Source of the DNA: Mycolicibacterium tokaiense
GTDB lineage: Bacteria > Actinomycetota > Actinomycetes > Mycobacteriales > Mycobacteriaceae
Assembly: GCF_010725885.1 (NCBI RefSeq)
Contig: NZ_AP022600.1
Coordinates: forward strand, 2,418,001 to 2,482,000
Direction: 5' to 3'
DNA length: 64,000 bases
Part shown: positions 9,765 through 17,410 of the stretch, piece after piece
Layout of the letters: each line of letters opens with the position of its first letter
Numbering within the stretch: position 1 is the first letter of the stretch
The notes under the pieces: model-generated
Told to the model about the DNA's origin: nothing
Seen by the model: the letters and a program-made list of their open reading frames with translations, nothing else
Database searches by the model: none
Position numbers and translations under genes: made by a program

Positions 9765-9929
9765 CTAGGCACCGAGCTTCGCCGGTCCGATTCCCAGCAT
9801 CGAGAGAAACACCCGGCACTCGTCGGCGTCGGTGGCGTAGGCGGCGACGACGCGGCGCGCCATGCTGGCAGTGTCGTCGGGCAGGGGTTCGACGTCGTCG
9901 ATCTCGGTGGGATCTGGTTTAGAAGCCAT
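9765..9929 (-). CDS. Small conserved-type protein upstream of otsA (Rv3489-like)
   Basis: A 54-residue ORF starting MASKPDPTEIDD. It has an acidic N-terminal half and then a helix-like segment, MARRVVAAYATDADECRVFLSML, with a single Cys, ending GIGPAKLGA. Its TAG stop touches the otsA ATG with no gap, so it should share the otsA transcript. M. tuberculosis has a short gene (Rv3489) at the same place. No function is known and no domain is recognised. The coding claim rests on position and on the tight junction. Confidence 0.65.
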   Translation of the reverse strand: MASKPDPTEIDDVEPLPDDTASMARRVVAAYATDADECRVFLSMLGIGPAKLGA

Positions 9930-10014
9930 GCCTCAACCATAAGCGATGTCCCGCCACGTAGACAGTTTCTCGATTCTGTTCACACCGGCATTCGGCCCGT
10001 GCTTCGATAGCGGC

Positions 10015-10845
10015 GTGCAGCTATCTGTCGAGAATCGGACGTATCTGGTCACCGGTGGTGGCAGCGGCATCGGCAAGGGTGTGGCGGCCGCGCTGGTGGA
10101 TTCGGGCGCCAACGTGATGATCATCGGTCGTAATGCCGACCGGCTGGCCGCGACCACCGACGAGATCACCGGCGCCGGTGCCGCGGGCTCCATCCGCTAC
10201 GAACCGGCCGACGTCACCAACGAGGACGAGGTGGCCCGTGCCGTCGAAGCCGCCACCGCCTGGAGCGGCAGGCTGCACGGCGTCGTCCACAGCGCGGGTG
10301 GCAGCCACACCATCGGCCCGATCACCCAGATCGACTCGGCGCTGTGGCGTAGCACCGTCGACCTCAACGTCAACGGCACGATGTACGTGCTCAAGCACGC
10401 CGCACGGGAGATGGTGCGCGGCGGTGGAGGCTCGTTCGTCGGCATCTCGTCGATCGCCGCCAGCAACACCCACCGTTGGTTCGGCGCCTACGGCCCGGCC
10501 AAATCGGCCCTCGACGCGCTGTTGCAGCTCGCCGCCGACGAGCTCGGCCCGTCCTGGGTCCGGGTGAACGGCATCCGCCCGGGACTGACGCGCACCGACA
10601 TGGTGGAGCCGATCATGGCGTCGGCAGAGGTCAGCGCCGACTATGCCGCGTGCACGCCGCTGCCGCGGGTGGGGGAGGTGGCCGACATCGCCAACCTGGC
10701 GCTGTTCCTGCTCTCTGATGCCGGCGAATACATCACCGGCCAGGTGATCAACGTCGACGGCGGGCACGGTCTGAGGCGGGGTCCGGACATGTCCGGCCTG
10801 CTGGGGCCGATCTTCGGCGACGCCGCGCTGCGCGGGGTGGTCTGA
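10015..10845 (+). CDS. Short-chain dehydrogenase/reductase
   Basis: A 276-residue NAD(P)-dependent SDR. The N-terminal dinucleotide motif is TGGGSGIGKG, followed by HSAGGSH in place of the usual NNAG, a Ser in the GISSIAASN block, YGPAKSAL (the Y-x3-K pair), and GQVINVDGGHG near the end. I prefer GTG 10015 (VQLSVENRTYLVTGG), which places the Rossmann motif at the usual distance. The longer frame from ATG 9946 adds 23 residues with no SDR character. The substrate is unknown. In M. tuberculosis an SDR (Rv3485c) lies close to otsA, so this may be its counterpart. Confidence 0.85.
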   Translation: MQLSVENRTYLVTGGGSGIGKGVAAALVDSGANVMIIGRNADRLAATTDEITGAGAAGSIRYEPADVTNEDEVARAVEAATAWSGRLHGVVHSAGGSHTIGPITQIDSALWRSTVDLNVNGTMYVLKHAAREMVRGGGGSFVGISSIAASNTHRWFGAYGPAKSALDALLQLAADELGPSWVRVNGIRPGLTRTDMVEPIMASAEVSADYAACTPLPRVGEVADIANLALFLLSDAGEYITGQVINVDGGHGLRRGPDMSGLLGPIFGDAALRGVV

Positions 10846-10861
10846 TCTAGGGTCGACGGTC

Positions 10862-11503
10862 ATGAGGTGTGGACGGACTGCGCTGCTGGTTGCGGTGTGT
10901 TGCCTGGCGGCGACCAGTCACCAGGCCTGGGCATCGCCCGTCCCGCCGGTCTCCGACGCGGCCGCGGCCGCCGGACTGGTCGACGTGCGGGCCGTGGTAC
11001 CCGACGCCGTGGTCGATCTGCGGTACACCACCGCGGACAACTTCGTCGGTATCCCGCTCTATCCCGCCGGGGCGCGGTGCCTGGTGCACGAGTCCCTGGC
11101 CCCGGGGCTGGCGATCGCGGCCGCGATCCTGCGCGAACGCGGAGACGTGCTCGCGTTCTGGGACTGTTACCGCCCGCACCCGGTACAGGTGACGATGTTC
11201 GAGCACACCCCCGATCCGGCCTGGGTGGCCCGACCGATGCCCTACGCGCGCAGTCACACGGCGGGACGGTCGGTGGACGTGACCATCGCCGGCGCTGACA
11301 TGGGTACCGACTTCGACGACTTCACCCCCCGGGCGCTGGCGTATGCGACCGAGGGGGTCAGTGCGGTCGCACAGGCCAACCGGGCCCGATTGCGCGACGC
11401 CATGGAGGCCGGCGGGTTCACGGTCTACCCGGGGGAGTGGTGGCACTTCGACGGGCCGGGGGCCGCGGAGAACCGCCCCATCCTCGATGTCCCGGTGACC
11501 TAG
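10862..11503 (+). CDS. Secreted D-Ala-D-Ala dipeptidase (peptidase M15D, VanX/DdpX type)
   Basis: A 213-residue protein with a signal peptide (MRCGRTALLVAVCCL..., cleavage near AWA-SP, residue 24). It shows the complete M15D zinc and catalytic set: His132 and Asp139 in SHTAGRSVDV, Glu192 and His195 in EWWHFD. The spacings (7 and 3 residues) equal those of VanX. The conserved LRYTTADNFVG and FWDCYRPHPVQ blocks are also present. Expected activity is hydrolysis of D-Ala-D-Ala or related cell-wall dipeptides outside the membrane. Because it is secreted, turnover of wall peptides is more likely than vancomycin resistance. It converges with the oxidoreductase gene downstream, overlapping by 4 bases. 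Confidence 0.85.
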   Translation: MRCGRTALLVAVCCLAATSHQAWASPVPPVSDAAAAAGLVDVRAVVPDAVVDLRYTTADNFVGIPLYPAGARCLVHESLAPGLAIAAAILRERGDVLAFWDCYRPHPVQVTMFEHTPDPAWVARPMPYARSHTAGRSVDVTIAGADMGTDFDDFTPRALAYATEGVSAVAQANRARLRDAMEAGGFTVYPGEWWHFDGPGAAENRPILDVPVT

Positions 11504-12450
11504 GGGGCCAGCAGCGAGGGGACCAGCAGCGTCTTGCCGGGCAGGTGGCCGTCGTCCGAGGCCCGGTGCACGGCGGCGGCATCGCTCAGCGGCCGGCGTT
11601 CGGCGATGTCGATGTGCAATGCACCCGCGTCGACCCGGCGGACCAGATCGGCGAGCTGCGTGGCGTCGCTGCGGACGAACACCCGCTGGGCGCGCACCCC
11701 GCGCGCCGGATCCGGAGTTCCCGTGGTCATGGTGCCGATGTAGTAGCCGCCGTCGGCGACGACGCCCATCAGCGCGTCGGTCTGCGCGGGGTCGGTACCG
11801 AGCAGGTTCAGCACCACGTCGAAGGACTGTCCGGCGAGGACCGACGGCGTTGCCGTGTAGTCCAGGTAGGCGACCGTGTGATCTGCCCCGCGCGCCCGCA
11901 GGCGGGCGGCGGATCGAGGGTTGGCAGTCGCGGTGACCACAGCACCCGCGGCGTGGGCGAGCTGCACCGCAAAGCCGCCGACCGCCCCGCCCGCCCCGTT
12001 GATGAACACGGTCTGGCCTGCGCGCAGCTGCGCCAGCTCGAAGAGCGCCTGCCATGCGGTCAGGCCCACCGTGGGCAGCGCCGCGCCATCGGTCATCGCT
12101 ACCGCGTGTGGCGCGGCGGTCAGGGTCTGCGCCGGAGCCAGGGCGTACTCGGCTGCCGCACCGTCGGCGTCCATCGGCAGGAGCGCCACCACGGCGTCGC
12201 CGCGCTTCCACCCGGTGACTCCCTCCCCGATCTCCGCGACCGTGCCGGCGACGTCGATGCCCGGGGTGTGCGGTAGGTCGAGGACGAAGACCTGCTGCAG
12301 ATACCCACCGCGGATACCGGCGTCCACCGGGTTGAACGAGGTCGCCGCGACCTGCAGGAGCACCTGCCCCGGGCCTGGAACCGGTTGTGCCACGTCCGTG
12401 TACTCGAGCACGTCGCTGTCGCCGTAACGGTTGAACCGCATTGCCTTCAT
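11500..12450 (-). CDS. NADP-dependent quinone-oxidoreductase-like MDR protein
   Basis: A 316-residue zinc-free medium-chain dehydrogenase/reductase. An N-terminal GroES-like domain (NPVDAGIRGG, PHTPGIDVAGTV) is followed by a Rossmann domain with FINGAGGAVGGFAVQLAHAAGA. There is no structural-zinc Cys cluster, which fits the quinone oxidoreductase/enone reductase branch. The start chosen is ATG 12450 (MKAMRFNRYGDSDV), 6 bases after AGGGAG; upstream ATGs lie too close to that site. It diverges from a MarR regulator across an intergenic region with three copies of one palindrome, so it is almost certainly that regulator's target. Detoxification of quinones or electrophiles is a reasonable guess. 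Confidence 0.85.
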   Translation of the reverse strand: MKAMRFNRYGDSDVLEYTDVAQPVPGPGQVLLQVAATSFNPVDAGIRGGYLQQVFVLDLPHTPGIDVAGTVAEIGEGVTGWKRGDAVVALLPMDADGAAAEYALAPAQTLTAAPHAVAMTDGAALPTVGLTAWQALFELAQLRAGQTVFINGAGGAVGGFAVQLAHAAGAVVTATANPRSAARLRARGADHTVAYLDYTATPSVLAGQSFDVVLNLLGTDPAQTDALMGVVADGGYYIGTMTTGTPDPARGVRAQRVFVRSDATQLADLVRRVDAGALHIDIAERRPLSDAAAVHRASDDGHLPGKTLLVPSLLAP

Positions 12451-12470
12451 GATCATCTCCCTTGGCTGGT

Positions 12471-12573
12471 TGCTTCGATGTCGAAGCACTTACCCACTCC
12501 GGAACATGCTTCGACTTCGAAGTAATTCCGGCTCGGCCTGTGATCCCTGTCGCACTGCTTCGACTTCGAAGCG
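12471..12573. promoter_or_regulatory. Three MarR operator copies between oxidoreductase and marR
   Basis: Three copies of an 18-bp dyad with arms TGCTTCGA/TCGAAGCA and a 2-base centre occur at 12471-12488 (perfect), 12507-12524 (one mismatch in the right arm) and 12556-12573 (one mismatch at the end). They cover the region between the divergent starts at 12450 and 12588. This is the expected arrangement for a MarR repressor that controls itself and its neighbour. Binding by the product of 12588-13115 is an inference. Confidence 0.75.
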
Positions 12574-12587
12574 TTTAAGATCTGACG

Positions 12588-13115
12588 ATGCCTTCAGCGC
12601 TGCGGCCCGAACAGATGCGCGCGTACTTCGCGCTCACCGAGGCGGTGAGCCTGCTGCAGTACGCCGTCGCGCAGCAGCTGCAGGCCGACGGTGGGCTCAG
12701 CTACGTGCAATTCGAGATCCTGGCCACGGTGGCCGACGCGGAGGCGGCGCTGACCATGACCGATCTGGCCGACCGGGTGGTCTACAGCCGCAGCGGCCTG
12801 ACCCATCAGGCGCGGCTGCTCGAAGACGCCGGCCTGATCACCCGCGCGCCCAGCCCCGACGATCAGCGGGCCACCCTCGTGGACATCACCGAAGCCGGTC
12901 GCGCGCGGCTGGCTGCGGTACTGCCCGGACATGTCCAGGTGGTCCGTGACCTGCTGTTCGAGCCCATGTCGGCCCGCGACGTCCGCACCCTCGGCGATCT
13001 CATGACCCGCACGCGTGACCACATGCGGGCCCGCCCGCCGCGCTCGGCGCTGCGGCGGTCTGCAGGTGGGATTACGGCCGACTCTGGGCACCCCAGGGGA
13101 CATGACCGCGCGTAA
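12588..13115 (+). CDS. MarR family transcriptional regulator
   Basis: A 175-residue winged-helix MarR protein. N-terminal dimerisation helices are followed by a wHTH with LTMTDLADRVVYSRSGLTHQARLLEDAGLITRAPSPDDQRATLVDITEAGR, the typical recognition helix and DxR wing. The C-terminus (about 30 residues, Arg-rich) extends past the usual family end. It diverges from the MDR oxidoreductase over three operator copies, one ending 14 bases before its own start, so autoregulation is likely. No ligand can be read from the sequence. Confidence 0.88.
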   Translation: MPSALRPEQMRAYFALTEAVSLLQYAVAQQLQADGGLSYVQFEILATVADAEAALTMTDLADRVVYSRSGLTHQARLLEDAGLITRAPSPDDQRATLVDITEAGRARLAAVLPGHVQVVRDLLFEPMSARDVRTLGDLMTRTRDHMRARPPRSALRRSAGGITADSGHPRGHDRA

Positions 13116-13257
13116 CGACCCGCCCGCCAAGCCCGAGGACGCCACCGAGGCGACTGACGAGCAACGAGAGATGCAGCAGCTTCTCGAGCATCAGGACGAC
13201 GACCCCGATGCGCCGGGACAGCATCAGGACCGGCACGGGATCGCCGACGAGACCTGA
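13102..13257 (+). CDS. Small acidic, probably disordered protein
   Basis: A 51-residue ORF starting MTARNDPPAKPEDATEATDE. It is rich in Asp, Glu, Gln and Pro (EHQDDDPDAPGQHQDRHG) and contains no hydrophobic core. ATG 13102 follows CAGGGGA at good ribosome-binding distance. It overlaps the marR end by 14 bases and the convergent ctpJ end by 34 bases, which is compact but possible. No family is recognised. The composition is unlike an accidental frame, and the RBS is convincing. Confidence 0.5.
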   Translation: MTARNDPPAKPEDATEATDEQREMQQLLEHQDDDPDAPGQHQDRHGIADET

Positions 13258-15143
13258 CCGGCCTGCCGCCACGCCCGGTCGGTCAGCAGCCGTAAACCGT
13301 TGAGCGCCACCAGGATCGTGGATCCCTCGTGCCCGGCCACGCCCAGCGGCAGTGGCAGGTGACCCACCAGATCCCAGGTGACCAGCACGGCGATCACCGT
13401 CGCGGCGATCACCAGGTTGGCCATCACCACGCGGCGCGCCCGGCGGGCCAGGGTGACGATGGTGGGGATCACGATGAGCTCGTCGCGCACCGTCACGGCG
13501 TCGGCGGTCTCGAGCGCCAGGTCGGAGCCGGACCGGCCCATCGCGACCGAGGAGTGTGCGGCGGACATGGCCGGCGCGTCGTTGATCCCGTCGCCCACCA
13601 CGAGTATGCGCAGGCCGTGGTCGTGCAGCGCGCGCACGGTTTCGGCTTTCTGGTGCGGCAGCAGTTCCGCGCGCACCTCGGCAATTCCGGCGTGCTGCGC
13701 CAATGCTGTTGCTGCGCCGGTGTTGTCGCCGGTGATGAGCATCGGCGGGACACGGGTGAGCCCAGTGAGCGTGGCGACCGTACTGGCGGCGTCGTCGCGG
13801 AGCTCGTCGTACAGGCTCAGCTCCGCGATCCGGTCACCGTCACGGAGCAGGCTGATGACGGTGGCGCCGTCGTTGCCGTGGTGGTCCGCGGACGCATGCA
13901 CCTCGATGAGGTGGCCGTCGACCCTGGCGCGCACCCCGCGTCCGGTCAGCGCCTCGAAATCCTGTGCCGGCGGAATCTCACAGCCCCGGTCCCGGGCCGC
14001 GGACACCACCGCCCGGCCGATCGGGTGTTCGCTGTATTGCTCAGCGGCAGCGGCCCAACGGAGTACATCGTGCTCGGAGAACCCGGTCGTCTGCACGGAG
14101 ACCAGGTGCGGCGTACCGCGTGTGAGGGTGCCGGTCTTGTCCAGGGCGACGGCGTTCACGTCGGCCAGGCGCTCCATGGCGACGGCCGACTTGACCAGGA
14201 CGCCGTGGCGCCCGGCGTTGGCGATGGCCGACAGCAGCGGCGGCATGGTGGCCAGCACCAGCGCACAGGGGGACGCCACGATCATGAACGTCATCGCCCG
14301 CAGCAACGTCGATTCCAGGTCGGCGCCGAACACCAGAGGCGTCGCCAGCAGCGCCACGGTGGCCACCACCACGCCCACCGAGTACCGCTGTTCCACCTTC
14401 TCGATGAACAACTGGGTCTGCGCCTTGGTGGCGGCGGCTTCGCCGACCAGAGCGACGATACGGGCCACGACCGTCTGCGACGGGTCCTGGGTGACGCCGA
14501 CGGTGAGTGTCCCCGTCCCGTTCAGGGTTCCGGCGAATACGGTGTCACCCAAGGTCTTCGGTACCGGTAGCGGCTCGCCGGTGATCGAAGCCTGGTCGAC
14601 GTCGGAGTGTCCGGAGGTCACCACGCCGTCGGCGGCGATGCGCTCACCGGGGCGCACCCGCACCGTGTCGCCGACCGTGAGGTTGGTCGCCGCCACCACC
14701 CGACCATCGGCCAGCACCGCCGTGTCGGGAGCCAGATCCAGAAGCGCGCGCACCGAGTCCGCGGTCCGCGAGGTGGCCAGATCCTCCAGTGCACCCGAGG
14801 TGGCGAAGATGACGATCAGCAGCGCACCGTCGGTGACCTGTCCAATGGCCGCCGCGGCCGCCGCCGCGACGATCATCAGCAGATCCACGTCGAGGGTCCG
14901 CTCACGCAGGGCCAGCACGCCCGACCACGCCGACTCCCAGCCGCCCACCGCATAACACGCCAGGTAAGCCGCCCACCACAGCGGTGCGGGTGCCCCAGAG
15001 AGTTGCAGGAGCAGTCCGACGGCGAACAGCGCCAGAGCTGCGCCGGCCCACCGCGCCGAGGGAACCGCCCACAGGGCGGCACCCCACCGGGTGACGCGGG
15101 AAAGTGGCTGTGGCGATGCGGTTTCGGTGGTTACCAAGCCCAT
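13224..15143 (-). CDS. ctpJ: P1B-4 type heavy-metal-transporting ATPase (CtpJ-like)
   Basis: A 639-residue P-type ATPase that exports transition metals; the P1B-4 group handles Co2+, Ni2+, Fe2+ or Zn2+. Motifs: TGEPLPVP (actuator domain), the membrane metal site SPCALVLAT, phosphorylation site DKTGTLTRG with Asp335, GDGINDAPAM, and HEGSTILVALNGLRLL in the last helix. The SPC plus HEGST pair is the P1B-4 signature. There is no N-terminal metal-binding domain. It diverges from an NmtR-like sensor across a perfect dyad, as ctpJ/nmtR do in M. tuberculosis. I use ATG 15143 (MGLVTTET); the ATG at 15197 lies inside the operator and upstream of the likely transcription start. Confidence 0.9.
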   Translation of the reverse strand: MGLVTTETASPQPLSRVTRWGAALWAVPSARWAGAALALFAVGLLLQLSGAPAPLWWAAYLACYAVGGWESAWSGVLALRERTLDVDLLMIVAAAAAAAIGQVTDGALLIVIFATSGALEDLATSRTADSVRALLDLAPDTAVLADGRVVAATNLTVGDTVRVRPGERIAADGVVTSGHSDVDQASITGEPLPVPKTLGDTVFAGTLNGTGTLTVGVTQDPSQTVVARIVALVGEAAATKAQTQLFIEKVEQRYSVGVVVATVALLATPLVFGADLESTLLRAMTFMIVASPCALVLATMPPLLSAIANAGRHGVLVKSAVAMERLADVNAVALDKTGTLTRGTPHLVSVQTTGFSEHDVLRWAAAAEQYSEHPIGRAVVSAARDRGCEIPPAQDFEALTGRGVRARVDGHLIEVHASADHHGNDGATVISLLRDGDRIAELSLYDELRDDAASTVATLTGLTRVPPMLITGDNTGAATALAQHAGIAEVRAELLPHQKAETVRALHDHGLRILVVGDGINDAPAMSAAHSSVAMGRSGSDLALETADAVTVRDELIVIPTIVTLARRARRVVMANLVIAATVIAVLVTWDLVGHLPLPLGVAGHEGSTILVALNGLRLLTDRAWRQAGQVSSAIPCRS

Positions 15144-15191
15144 GGTGCGAGGACGCCCTTCCGGCGATGGTGAGTACAGAGATATAGGTTG

Positions 15192-15228
15192 AGACATATA
15201 CAGTTGTATATGTCTGTTCGGGTGTCAA
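15192..15228 (-). promoter_or_regulatory. ctpJ promoter -35 element and NmtR-type operator
   Basis: A perfect dyad with 11-base arms (AGACATATACA at 15192-15202, its complement at 15205-15215) and a 2-base centre lies between ctpJ and nmtR. On the minus strand TTGACA (15228-15223) forms a good -35, and the -10 position falls inside the dyad, so a bound repressor would block the polymerase. AT-rich dyads of this type are typical ArsR/SmtB operators. Binding by the adjacent NmtR-like protein is inferred. Confidence 0.75.
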
Positions 15229-15250
15229 GCCGCTGTGTTTGAATGGGCGC

Positions 15251-15607
15251 ATGGGTCACGGCCTGGAGAGCTCAGCGGGCACGCCCGCCGCCTCGCTGGA
15301 TGCCGCTGCGGCGGCCAAGGTCGCCGAGACGCTGCAGGCGTTGGCCTCACCCAACCGGCTGCTGATCCTCACCCGACTGCGGCAGTCGCCGTGCACGGTC
15401 ACCGAACTCTCGGCCGCGGTCGGGATGGAGCAACCGCAGGTTTCGCATCAGCTGCGATTGCTCCGGGCGCTGGGCCTGGTGGCCGGTGAGCGGGCGGGCC
15501 GCAACATCGTCTACCGGCTCTATGACAACCACGTCGCCGCACTGCTCGACGAAGCGGTGTATCACATCGAGCACCTGCGCCTCGGCGCCCGCGACTCCTC
15601 CGCCTGA
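15251..15607 (+). CDS. nmtR: ArsR/SmtB family nickel/cobalt sensor (NmtR-like)
   Basis: A 118-residue winged-helix metal sensor. Started at ATG 15251 it begins MGHGLES, matching the N-terminus of M. tuberculosis NmtR, where the amino terminus and His3 help bind metal. The alpha-5 ligands are present: Asp92 and His94 (YDNHVA), His105 and His108 (YHIEH), each shifted by one relative to NmtR Asp91, His93, His104 and His107. The DNA-recognition helix is EQPQVSHQLRLLRALGL. Expected role: repress ctpJ and itself when metal is low, and release on Ni2+ or Co2+. The ATG at 15239 would bury the key N-terminus and is rejected. Confidence 0.9.
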   Translation: MGHGLESSAGTPAASLDAAAAAKVAETLQALASPNRLLILTRLRQSPCTVTELSAAVGMEQPQVSHQLRLLRALGLVAGERAGRNIVYRLYDNHVAALLDEAVYHIEHLRLGARDSSA

Positions 15608-15622
15608 GTTTCTGCCTGCGGC

Positions 15623-15675
15623 TTGCCCAGGGGCCGCCTTGCCTTAGTATCTACGTATGCACGCAGATACTAAGG
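15623..15675 (+). promoter_or_regulatory. Leaderless promoter and operator dyad of the MFS gene
   Basis: TTGCCC (15623-15628), 16 bases, then TAGTAT (15645-15650) makes a sigma-70-type promoter. The A of ATG 15657 lies 7 bases after the -10, so the transcript would begin at the start codon. A dyad with 11-base perfect arms (CCTTAGTATCT 15642-15652 and its complement 15665-15675, 12-base centre) overlaps the -10 and the first codons. It is a likely repressor site and could also fold in the RNA. Confidence 0.6.
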
Positions 15676-16910
15676 AGTGTGTGCACGAGACGGGCGTGCT
15701 GGCCAACCGGACGTTCCGGCGCCTGTTCGCCGCCCAGGTGGTCGCGCTGCTGGGTACGGGCCTGCTCACCGTGGCGCTCGGGCTGCTGGCCTACGACCTG
15801 GCCGGCGACGCCGCGGGTGCGGTGCTGGGTACGGCGCTGGCCATCAAGATGGTCGCGTATGTGGTTGTGGCGCCGCTGGTTTCGGCGACCTTGCACCGGG
15901 TGCGCCGGCGGGTGTTGATGGTCGGCGCCGACGTGGTGCGGGCGGTGTTCGCGTTACTGCTGCCGTTCGTCGACCAGGTATGGCAGATCTATGTGCTGAT
16001 CTTCGTTCTGCAGGCGGCATCGGCCACATTCACACCTGCCTTCCAAGCCGTCATCCCGAGCGTGCTGGTGCGCGAGCAGGACTACACCCGTGGGCTGTCG
16101 CTGTCGCGGCTGGCCTACGACCTCGAAACGCTGGTGAGCCCGGTGCTCGCGGCCGCGCTGCTGTCCGTACTGACCTACAGCCACTTGTTCCTGGGTACGG
16201 TTGCGGGTTTCGCCACGTCGGCGGCCCTGGTGTTCGGGACTGCCGTTCCGGTGGTGAATCCTGTTGTGACTGAGTGCTTTCGACGCCGGGTCACCGCGGG
16301 GGTCCGGGTGATGGCAGGCCAACCGGCGCTGCGGGCCCTGATGGGCCTGAACATGGCGGTGGCCGCCGCCACCGCGCTGGTGGTGGTCAACACGGTGGTC
16401 TATGTACACCGGTTGCTCGACGGATCGACCCCGGCCGTGGCCCTGCTGCTGGCCTGCTACGGCGGCGGTTCGATGATCGTGGCCCTCGCCCTGCCCCGGC
16501 TGCTGGTGTCGATGTCCGACCGGCGGGTGATGCTGGCCGGGTCGGTGGTGATCACCGGCGCACTGGCGGTCGCCGCGATCGCTTTGTGGGCACACCCCGC
16601 CGCCGGGTTCGGCCGGGTGGTCTTCCCGGTGGTCTGGGCGGCGCTCGGCATGGGTGCGTCGTTGATCAACACCCCGTCGGCGCGCCTGATGCGTTACCAC
16701 TGCGGTGACGCCGAGCGCGCGGCAGTGTTCGCCGCCCAGTTCTCGCTGTCGCACGCGTGCTTCTTCGTCACCTACCCGCTGGCCGGCTGGCTGGGAGCAC
16801 TCGTCGGTCAACCGGTGGCCGCGGCCGCCCTGGCGGTGCTGGCCGGTGTCGCCGCCGCAGTGGCGGCACGGATGTGGACGAGTGGTCACCGCGAGGCGGT
16901 GCTTGCTTAG
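15657..16910 (+). CDS. MFS transporter, probable efflux pump
   Basis: A 417-residue major facilitator with 12 predicted membrane segments and a short soluble N-terminus (MHADTKECVHETGV). Partial MFS motif features occur (LHRVRRRVLMVGADVVRAV between segments 2 and 3). Its relatives are annotated as general MFS efflux proteins, and the substrate is not readable. It lies between the metal sensor nmtR and a MarR regulator. ATG 15657 fits a leaderless transcript; GTG 15681 and GTG 15696 are alternatives but are badly placed relative to AAGGAG at 15672-15677. Metal or drug efflux is plausible from context only. Confidence 0.8.
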   Translation: MHADTKECVHETGVLANRTFRRLFAAQVVALLGTGLLTVALGLLAYDLAGDAAGAVLGTALAIKMVAYVVVAPLVSATLHRVRRRVLMVGADVVRAVFALLLPFVDQVWQIYVLIFVLQAASATFTPAFQAVIPSVLVREQDYTRGLSLSRLAYDLETLVSPVLAAALLSVLTYSHLFLGTVAGFATSAALVFGTAVPVVNPVVTECFRRRVTAGVRVMAGQPALRALMGLNMAVAAATALVVVNTVVYVHRLLDGSTPAVALLLACYGGGSMIVALALPRLLVSMSDRRVMLAGSVVITGALAVAAIALWAHPAAGFGRVVFPVVWAALGMGASLINTPSARLMRYHCGDAERAAVFAAQFSLSHACFFVTYPLAGWLGALVGQPVAAAALAVLAGVAAAVAARMWTSGHREAVLA

Positions 16911-16918
16911 ATGAGCCG

Positions 16919-17410
16919 GTGGGCGACTATCCCCTGACGCCGTCGCAACAGTGGACGTGGTTGCAGTACATGCAGGTGTACCACCGGCTGGAATACGAGA
17001 TGAACCGTCAGCTGCAGACGGATTCCGGGGTGTCGCTGGGGGATTACACGGTGATGAACGCCATTTCGCAGGCCCCGCAGGGCCGGACCCAGTTGACGGC
17101 GCTGGCGACCGTGATCGGGTGGGAACGCAGTCGGCTGTCCCATCACCTGGTGCGGATGGAACGCCGCGGTCTGGTCCAGCGCATCCCGTCGGCGACCGAC
17201 CGCCGCAGCACCGATGTCGAGCTCAGCGCGGCGGGCTGGAACCTGCTGCGTGAGGCAGCGCCCCTACACGCCGAGTGGGTGCGGCAGGCGTTCTTCGAGG
17301 ACCTGGAGCCAGACCAGGAGAGAGCGCTCGGCGCCACGCTGGCCGCGGTGTACGAGAGCCTGTTGCGCGCCGGCACACTCCCGCGACCGGATTACCCGCG
17401 TCAGACCTGA
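16919..17410 (+). CDS. MarR family transcriptional regulator
   Basis: A 163-residue MarR protein. The wHTH reads DYTVMNAISQAPQGRTQLTALATVIGWERSRLSHHLVRMERRGLVQRIPSATDRRSTDVELSAAG, with a DRR wing. GTG 16919 (VGDYPLTPSQQW) is the only sensible start in this frame; earlier codons lie inside the MFS gene. It begins 9 bases after the MFS stop, so it is probably cotranscribed and may control the MFS dyad. It converges with the SDR downstream, overlapping by 10 bases. Confidence 0.85.
   Translation: MGDYPLTPSQQWTWLQYMQVYHRLEYEMNRQLQTDSGVSLGDYTVMNAISQAPQGRTQLTALATVIGWERSRLSHHLVRMERRGLVQRIPSATDRRSTDVELSAAGWNLLREAAPLHAEWVRQAFFEDLEPDQERALGATLAAVYESLLRAGTLPRPDYPRQT

Noticed and set aside
8631..10010. 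Long plus-strand ORF (459 codons) opposite otsA
   Set aside because: otsA on the minus strand has all family motifs; the antisense frame has none and no ribosome-binding site.
13329..14955. Long plus-strand ORFs opposite ctpJ
   Set aside because: They are antisense shadows of the P-type ATPase, with Ser/Arg/His-rich composition and no recognisable fold.
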